A stretch of DNA of 64,000 nt, from the NCBI GenBank assembly GCA_950295325.1, contig OX485805.1, forward strand, positions 36,069,501-36,133,500. Reading direction: 5' to 3'. Below the pieces are notes generated by a model. That model searched no databases. It saw only the letters and a program-made list of their open reading frames with translations, and was not told where the DNA came from. The translations under genes were made by a program, and so were the position numbers. Source of the stretch: Polytrichum commune. Lineage: Eukaryota > Streptophyta > Polytrichopsida > Polytrichales > Polytrichaceae. Position 1 is the stretch's first letter. The number at the start of each line of letters is the position of its first letter. This document shows, piece after piece, positions 56,583-64,000 of this stretch.

Positions 56583-58737
56583 CATCATACACAATGGAAT
56601 GTTAAATTTGGATTTCCGTCTGGGATGAAACCGAAGTCTTTTCACACGGGATGCGGTATAGACTATTTCATTTTTCAGATGCAATATAGATATGGTTGAA
56701 GCGAGATCTGAAAGACAGAGCCATGTATGTGGTCCATATATGATACAAATTTTCATAAGTTTTGTTGAGTTGCATCCGGATGAGAATATAGAGTGTTTAT
56801 AGAGTTTGTACATGAAAAGTATCCCTCGTTGCCGGAGCTAGATATGACAACACTTATAGTACCTTATACTTGCGGAAATCACTTGGAACGTCTATACTCT
56901 AAGGGATTAACGATTTTTTCACATCAATTTCTTCTCAAGCTTTGGATTGCACTCCGATTCTATCATCGCATCCATTTGGCAAAGATTTAAGAAGCGAGGA
57001 GAGGCTATGAAGACGGATCATTGAGGTGGCAAAGGAGCGCGGCGAAGGTATGCCTTCCAACTGACCACCCTGTATTGCAGAGCCCATAACTTTGACATGC
57101 CAATTCGGAATGATTTTAGTACTTGTTTTTGTCGTTATCCGTTATAGAAGGGAATTCCTTAGTCATAGTATTGTATTGCAGACAAGACCTTAAACCCTAA
57201 ACCCTCATTCTCGGTATTGTGGTGAATATCAATTTAAGGAAGATTGTTGGATACTACCTATTTTGCCTCAACAGAACTCTCGATGGATATGTGAATACTA
57301 TATTATCAAGAATATAATCGAGTTCATAAATGCATTGAGACTTAAACCGCGTACCTAGCGTGAGATTTTTTACCCTATATTATTTTATAATCAAATGATT
57401 AGATAATTAAAAAATGAAATATTAATTTGATGCAATCTTATGCTTAAATATGATCTAATCTTATGACTTTAAATATGATTTTATGATCACAAAGTACATA
57501 TTTCGATTGAAAATTATATAATTATATTAAAGAAATTTAATCTACTACTTAAGTAACAAATATATTTTAATTTTATTTAAATAATAGATTTTAAGCAGCA
57601 CGTTGATTAAATATTATAGAGCATAAAATAAAGTGCTGCGTAAAATAAAACTAAATTTAATGATTCGGAAGGTTTAAAACTGAGAGGTTGAAATAAAATG
57701 GAACAAGTTGAAGGTTGACTAAAATAAATAATTCACATACATTTAAAAATTAAAATTAAAATTAAAATTGGATAGGGTTCAATTCGAAACCCCATCCTCC
57801 AACCTCATTGCCGAATACATAAATTATCAAATTGCGTCACATGAAATCTATGGCCGACATGGTACCAGATAAAACATCATTCGGAATTGACTTCTAAAAA
57901 CTGAGAATTCTTTACTGCAAAAAAGGTCTCCGCCTACTCTTACCCATGCCCTGAAAGCAATAAAGAAGTCCGCTAAGTCGAAAGCCCATTTCACAGCTGA
58001 ATCTCTAGAGGCAGACCTTCGAATCTTGGATGAGGTGTGAGGCCAAACCCCCCACCCTTAAGCGTCCGTAGTCCGAGTAGTGGGTTTGGGCTCACATTCC
58101 TCCGCGGTATTGGATTTGGACTTGGATGAGTCCATAGTGCAAGGTTCACCCTTTAAGTGGTCTTGGATTTAACTGGAATTTCACTTTTAACAACTCAATG
58201 TACGATTTCAATACGTATGTGGAGAATGCACAAGTTAACTATGTTATTTTAACCTCCTTATGCTCGGGTGCTATTTTGTCTTTGTTTGCTTCTAACGTCC
58301 ATCCGGCCGCTTTAGCTACACAAGCCCTTAAGGATATCCCTCTCCTAAATGGAGTCCGTGCCGTTGACTCTATACTACCACTTGAACTATCACTTGTGTA
58401 TTCCGTATCGCTACTATAAGAGGTCTCACTTGGTGTCTCCATACCGTACATAAGCCTTTAAGTATTAAGAAATACTTATGTGACTTATGTCAATCTCTCC
58501 CTCGCACCTTTGGTCTTTGCTTCCTTTGTCTTGCCATCGCGAGAGTGCTCCACATTCTCCATTAATTTGTGCACGTGGTTTATTTTTAAAGAGAGGATGC
58601 AAGTGTTAAAAAAAACACTATTCTCTATAGTCAATCTCAAATACATTTACTTGTGAAAGCCACACATGACACTAACTAGCATAATGTAACTAACTACTTG
58701 TCTATGAGCTAATTAGGTAGGCTATCTACTAAGCTCC

Positions 58738-58950
58738 TTCATAAACCCATCTCTTTACTTTCTAATTACATAAACCTAGCTCCTTCATAAACCCAGCTTC
58801 TTAGCTTCTAACTAAACAAACCCAGCTCCTTCATAAACCCAGCTCCTTCATGAACCCAGCTCCTTAGTTTCTAACTAAACAAACCCAGGTCCTTCATAAA
58901 CCCAGCTCTTTACTTTCTAACTAAACAAACCCAGCTCCTTCATGAACCCA
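58738..58950 (+). repeat. Minisatellite of AAACCCAGCTCCTTCAT units
   Basis: Units AAACCCAGCTCCTTCAT alternate with TTTCTAACTAAACA; about seven or eight of the short units are recognisable. Confidence 0.85.
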
Positions 58951-60333
58951 CAACTTTGTAGTTGTAATCCCCAACTACCTCACTAATTATTCAAGCCCTT
59001 AACTAATCTTCCTACCTAATTTCCCTAATTCTACTAACAACCCCTTTCTAATCACACAATTCTTCTCTAATCCTAAAATCCTAAAATCCTAGAGAGGAGA
59101 GGGGGAGAGAGAATTTCCTAACTTCACTAAGACTAACTAATCCACACAAGTATATTTTTGCACTCATCACAACATCAAGTGCTCAACTCTTAAACATGGA
59201 ACTTGCAACCACGTGTATTCAAAACATGAACTTTAAGTACCACAAATTGGAATCATGAATTAACTTTAAAATCCTTCACGTCAACACTAATTCTACCAAG
59301 AGGTCAAGCCCTCTTCAAGGCTAACAAGCCTTGGCTCTCAAACTAAAAACTAAGCACACACATGTGCTCCAATATGGCTTCCCACACCCACACTTATAAC
59401 TCGTGGGGTGCCTTGGAGCACAAAGGAAAGAGAGGATGAGTGAGGGAAAAATGAGGGATTATATAGTAAGCTTGAGGGGGTGAGCACCCTCAAGGCTCAC
59501 GATAAGCCCTTGAGATTTCCTCCTACTTAGTAGGCGCCAATCCTATCTTCTAAGCCTTCCTCCCTCAAATGATCAACAAGGATCCTAATTCGAACATTTA
59601 ACTAGCCTTGGCTTTCTACCTACCACACTTTACCAAACTTGGGATGCTTCAACCCAAACTTAGCCTCCTTCGCTTTCCGCCGCCATAACTTTCTCCCCTT
59701 ACTTTCCCAAATCGTCGCTCACCACTTAATTCAAACCACGATGCTTAACTCGTGATTTGATTGGTGCTTTGAGAATTTGCTTATCCTCCACCTTGCATTC
59801 TTCCTTGGGCCTTCCCCATTAAGTGGCCATGATGAGGTGGTCCACTTGTGCGCTCCATGTGATCCTCCATTCATCCCAATTCGAATGCACTTGCCTCTTG
59901 AGTCACTTTGGTTGTCTCCATCCATTTGTACTAGCCTACTCACTAACTACTCAATCCAAGTTCTCCTTACCTATCATCATTCACTCAAATCCTTCCGAAG
60001 GTAAAAACACAATAACAACTCACATCCTAGCCTCTTACAACATGGTACTTCTAAGACTAACATTTCACTCTTTTTATATTTTTGTGAAGTAACATGCTAC
60101 TTCAAAGTGCATCAACTAACGTTTCAAGGGTCTAAGACTAAATGTGGGCACCCTTTTGGGCTCACATGAGGCTAAGTCCAGGACAGATCGACCGAAATGA
60201 CAACAAACATTTGAAGCTGAGTATAATTTTCTCGTAAAACATCAAGTATTTGGGCCCACAGTTATATGCCTAGATAAACATCCAATCGGTTAGAAGCTCA
60301 TTTTTACAAAGTAATATAACGCCCACGGGAACG
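58951..60333. other. No gene recognised
   Basis: Only short ORFs. It lies directly upstream of a copia fragment and could contain a decayed LTR, but no LTR pair was found. Confidence 0.3.
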
Positions 60334-60525
60334 TAACAGGGTATAAGGTACGTTTGGTGACCTTGAGATTCTCAGAGAGACTGGGTATTGATTTTAATCA
60401 AACGTATTTCCCTGTCATGGGTACTATCTCGTTTTGGTTCTTACTAGCTCTCACTGTTCAAATGTCATTGCACATTTTTCTACTAAATGTAGTTACAGCT
60501 CCTTATACGGTGTTTTGGACATCAA
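60334..60525 (+). pseudogene. Ty1/copia reverse transcriptase fragment
   Basis: The frame reads YKVRLVTLRFSERLGIDF, then NQTYFPVMGTISFWFLLALT and LLNVVTAPY. These match the copia RT block with the pattern KxRLVA.GF.Q..GIDY..T.SPV......R.L......LDV..AFL. Only the first RT motifs survive, no LTR or integrase is visible, and key positions have drifted, so it is an old fragment. Confidence 0.75.
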
Positions 60526-63500
60526 GTTGTTTATTTGAGGTTCATTGTCATAAATGTTGGAATTAATGAGAATTTTAGAAACTGCAAGTTATAAGACATC
60601 GTTCATACTAGAAAGTTAGAATTAGTAAATCATGTATAACATCTTGGTTAAAAATTTATTAGTACTAAATTTTTCTGTATAAATTCTAAATAAGATATTT
60701 TATAAGCATATTAAATTTCACTTGAAATTAGTAAGTTAGTTAAGAGGTATGTATATCTAAAGTCTAGTGGATCTGCATCGAGAAAAATCTATAACTAAGG
60801 CATAAGAGAATGAGAAGTTATTAAAGAAAAAAAACTTAAACACTATCATGAAGAGAAATGCCGTGTCTACGGGATAATTTACAATCTTCTTATCAACATT
60901 GGCATCGCGTAGAGCACCGTTGACACACGTGGCACCGCCCTTGCAAGGCTGTCGACAAATGGCACGACTTTTTTGTCGTGGATTTGTGTGCACACGCTTA
61001 GAAATTGATATTCTTCGATTTTATTTCGCCAGAATTGGACGCATTGTCCTTCTAACAATATTTATTTACAAAAAATTGTATTTTTTTCTTGTATTCTATT
61101 ATTGAATACAGGGAAAATAATTATTATTTTAAATGCGTTCACATAATAAATTGTGGTTGATTTAAGTTTTTATATTTGAAATATCTGTCAAAATACTTTA
61201 CCAGTTTTGTTCTACTTATTTCTATGAACTAATTAATGAAAACATTATTCAAAATTAAAATTCTTACTATATAATATAATAAAATTTATATGATAAATAA
61301 TTATCAAAAATATTAAATTCATGTAATTCAAATTAAATGTGGATTATTTTAAAATTAAAAAGAATATAAAAACTATTCTATAATCATTCATCAAATTATG
61401 ATCATAATAAATTAGGCTTTATTATCGTCATCTTTATTTTTTTTGTCTTGATAATCCTCGTTTCTTCTATCTGCTTTTTTTTTATCATCTTTATTTTTCT
61501 TATTCATCATGATCTTCTACTTCTGGACTCTCTTTGCAATTTTTGTTTTTATCCTCCATCATCATTTCTTTAATAATTTCTTCTTTAATTTCATTAAAAT
61601 TAAATTGGATTTGTAAATTTTACAATCTACCTCAACCTTCTCCATTCCAATGGACATTTTTATTTTATAAATATTGTTGTAAAATTTTATAAATGAGAAA
61701 AGTCGCTTATATTTCTCTAGCATGGCCGTTGAAATAAATCTAACAAATTGGAATATGAATATTGGATATAAATTATTTTAAAAAATAATTGGAGGAAAAT
61801 AGAAAAAACTTTTGAAAAATAAAAAAAATATTTAATTATAAAAAAAAATAAAAAATTCTTATACATTTGTAAGCAACTTTGCACGTTGCCATGTCAAAAT
61901 TGTAATTACTATTTGTTTCCTTGTATTTTTATTTTTAATCCAATTATGAAATAGAAAAAATCCTTCACAGACTTGGTGGTTTTTTTGTTAGAAATAGGAC
62001 AATTGAAATCCAAAGTAACTAAAATTTGATAATCATGCAATTTTTTAAATTTATTCACATCAAGTAGATCCTTGCCCAAAGAAACTATTTCTAAGAGGTC
62101 TTCAAGCTTATGAATTTTTTATTAAGAGTTGAATGTATATGACATAAATCTAAATGTTGATATTATTTGCGTTTTGCCTTCAATTTTGCTCTTGCTTCTC
62201 ATTGCTTTGATTTTTTTCAAAAGTTTGTCTTTTCATAATTTTAAATTTTATTGCTTTAAATTCATCATCTTTGTAATATTTTTATGAACTTTCTTGATAG
62301 TATTTGTATATTTTGACCTTTACATTTGTAAATTTCAAATGCTACCTGAATTTAGTCTGGTTCAATGATATTTCTTATTTCATAAATCTTCTTATATGTG
62401 TTAAATTTTATACCTGTTAAAATTTACTTTTCCTTCATTAGTATGATCTTATTAATAAATCAAAATTTAGAACATTGAAAACTAATTAAACATTGAAAAC
62501 TAAAGTACAAACAATGAACACAAATAAAATATCATAAATTCAAATATATATATTAAAAATAAATCAGAAATAAAAATATTTATAATATTTGTAATAAAAA
62601 TTTAAAATGTAACCAATAGGTAATTTAGAATTACAAAATAAAAACAAAGATCCTTACATATTTGTGAAGAATTTTGGACGATCCCATAAAAAATTTACAG
62701 CTATCTTTTCTTGCATTTAAAAAAAAATCTTTGGTTGAAATATATTCCTTATAGCCTCGGTGACTCTCTTGTTGGAAACATAATATTATTTAGCTTTCAC
62801 GGATTAATATTTTTAAAATAATATTTAAGTAATGCACGTTGGTTTGATTTTTTTAAGAATAAGGTAATATTACGTTGAAAAGATAACCTAACTTATTTTT
62901 AATTGATTTTTGTAAATTTTATTATTATTTAAATTTTATTACAAAGGTTTCATAATTAAAAACCAATACTAAAAGATAGCCTGGATAGCCTCGCTCAAGA
63001 TTTTTACCACTAGTGAAATTTTTTCACCATCACATGTCTCTTTTACCATGCTTAAATATCTTTAAACACATATGAGAATAACTATTTCCTAAATTTTATA
63101 TTTTAACTTAAAATTCAAGCTTTTTAAATAATAATAAATTCTTCATACATGGTCTAAGTTGCAAACACTTATTGACTATATGGAATAACACAACATTGTA
63201 AGTATAATTTATTGAATAATACAATGATCAAAGGAATATTTTAACCGTAAGTTTCTTTTAATTCCTATCATTTTGAACATCACAATGCAACACATTATGC
63301 AATGCAACCCATGACTAAAAATTATAATTAAAAAAAACCCAAAAAACATATGAGAGGTGGGAGCTAGGCGGTGAACATGGGAGTTGAGTCATAGAGGAGC
63401 TAGGTGCACATGTGAGGTACAACCTCATATAAGTTGATTTTAGAATGGTGCTAGTGTGAAGATAAAACATCTCAAACCTCCTGATACGACGTGCACTGTA

Positions 63501-64000
63501 AACATAAGAGTCTAAAGTCTAGCAACAATACCACCTATAACTGGAAAAACTCCATTATAATGTCATAAATCAATGCCTTCACCCTTCTCCAATTCCTATC
63601 CTCCATCTTTGAATTCTAAAGGTTACCCCAACCTATCAACTAGGTTGACCTCCCTTGAATTGAGGGAAGGTTGCTCTTTTTTAAGAACTTTAAGGAGCAA
63701 AAGAGCCGGTCTTGACCCCCATCATAAAAATTGTCAGGCAAATGTTCAATACCACAAAAGAATTCACTATAATATTTGTATAAAATTTCTGAAAAATCTT
63801 ATGTAGAACGTCATCGCTTACTTGGCTTTGGATTCTTGTCTATACCACTACCATGACGCGTCAAATCTACCTCTTCTTTGACCTCAATATTCTTTGTTGC
63901 AGACCCAACCTCTATGTCCTTTGCACCTCCTTCTTCACACTCTACAAGAGAATCCTCTTCTAGTGCCTATATAGATCTATCCCCACTTATGGCCTTTCTA
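60526..64000. other. Very AT-rich region without genes
   Basis: Bases about 61100-63300 have the most extreme AT content of the window, with long A- and T-runs and no ORF with a recognisable domain. From 63570 composition rises toward normal. Nothing else is supported. Confidence 0.5.

Larger units (their letters stand above)
54970..58500. other. AT-rich, no confident gene
   Basis: Contains the direct repeat described separately, and an unassigned minus-strand frame at 56463-56813 without a recognised domain. Confidence 0.4.

Noticed and set aside
1-64000. CRISPR arrays, operons, bacterial promoters
   Set aside because: The window is a plant nuclear sequence; no regularly spaced repeats with unique spacers were seen.

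Overview
This window looks like nuclear DNA of a land plant. It holds GT-AG introns, plant-specific or plant-typical proteins (a GALS-type GT92 galactan synthase, a GIL1/IRKI C-terminal domain, a BLOC-1 subunit 2, a GH16 XTH-like exon, a GCN1/ILITYHIA piece) and a very dense load of small DNA transposons, including a canonical Stowaway MITE. I cannot fix the lineage from sequence alone. No rRNA, tRNA or CRISPR was recognised.

Layout. Bases 1-3600 hold a hAT-type MITE (211-767), a 142-bp tandem duplication and unassigned sequence. Bases 3600-9700 are the first gene island: BLOS2 on the minus strand (two exons), possible unassigned coding exons around 4460-4841, and a large single-exon gene (6531-9626) joining a GIL1/IRKI C-terminal domain to about six ~70-residue repeats. 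Bases 9700-34000 are a transposon thicket of at least eight MITE families, many with readable target-site duplications and many inserted inside one another. Bases 36200-39630 are the second gene island: a three-exon GT92 gene (542 aa) of the GALS type. Bases 40300-41880 hold possible decayed exons, one split by a MITE. Bases 41900-43460 hold a 5'-truncated non-LTR retrotransposon with a restriction-like endonuclease C-terminus and a 14-bp target duplication, next to a nested MITE. Bases 45026-46957 are a 1.9-kb hAT-like element filled with a G/A-rich minisatellite. Bases 47400-50500 hold unassigned degraded ORFs. Bases 53330-54970 hold a patchwork of gene fragments: a GH16 exon (minus strand), three GCN1 exons (plus strand) and an unknown exon. 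Bases 55000-64000 are AT-rich, with a direct repeat, a small minisatellite and a decayed Ty1/copia reverse transcriptase fragment.

How the parts relate. The intact genes (BLOS2, GIL1-like, GALS-like) are independent housekeeping or cell-wall/trafficking genes and do not form a pathway. The most distinctive features are the layered MITE insertions, a 747-bp palindrome containing three smaller hairpins, the RLE-type retrotransposon tail, the minisatellite-bearing hAT element, and the repeat-expanded GIL1-like protein. No wholly new multi-gene system is evident.
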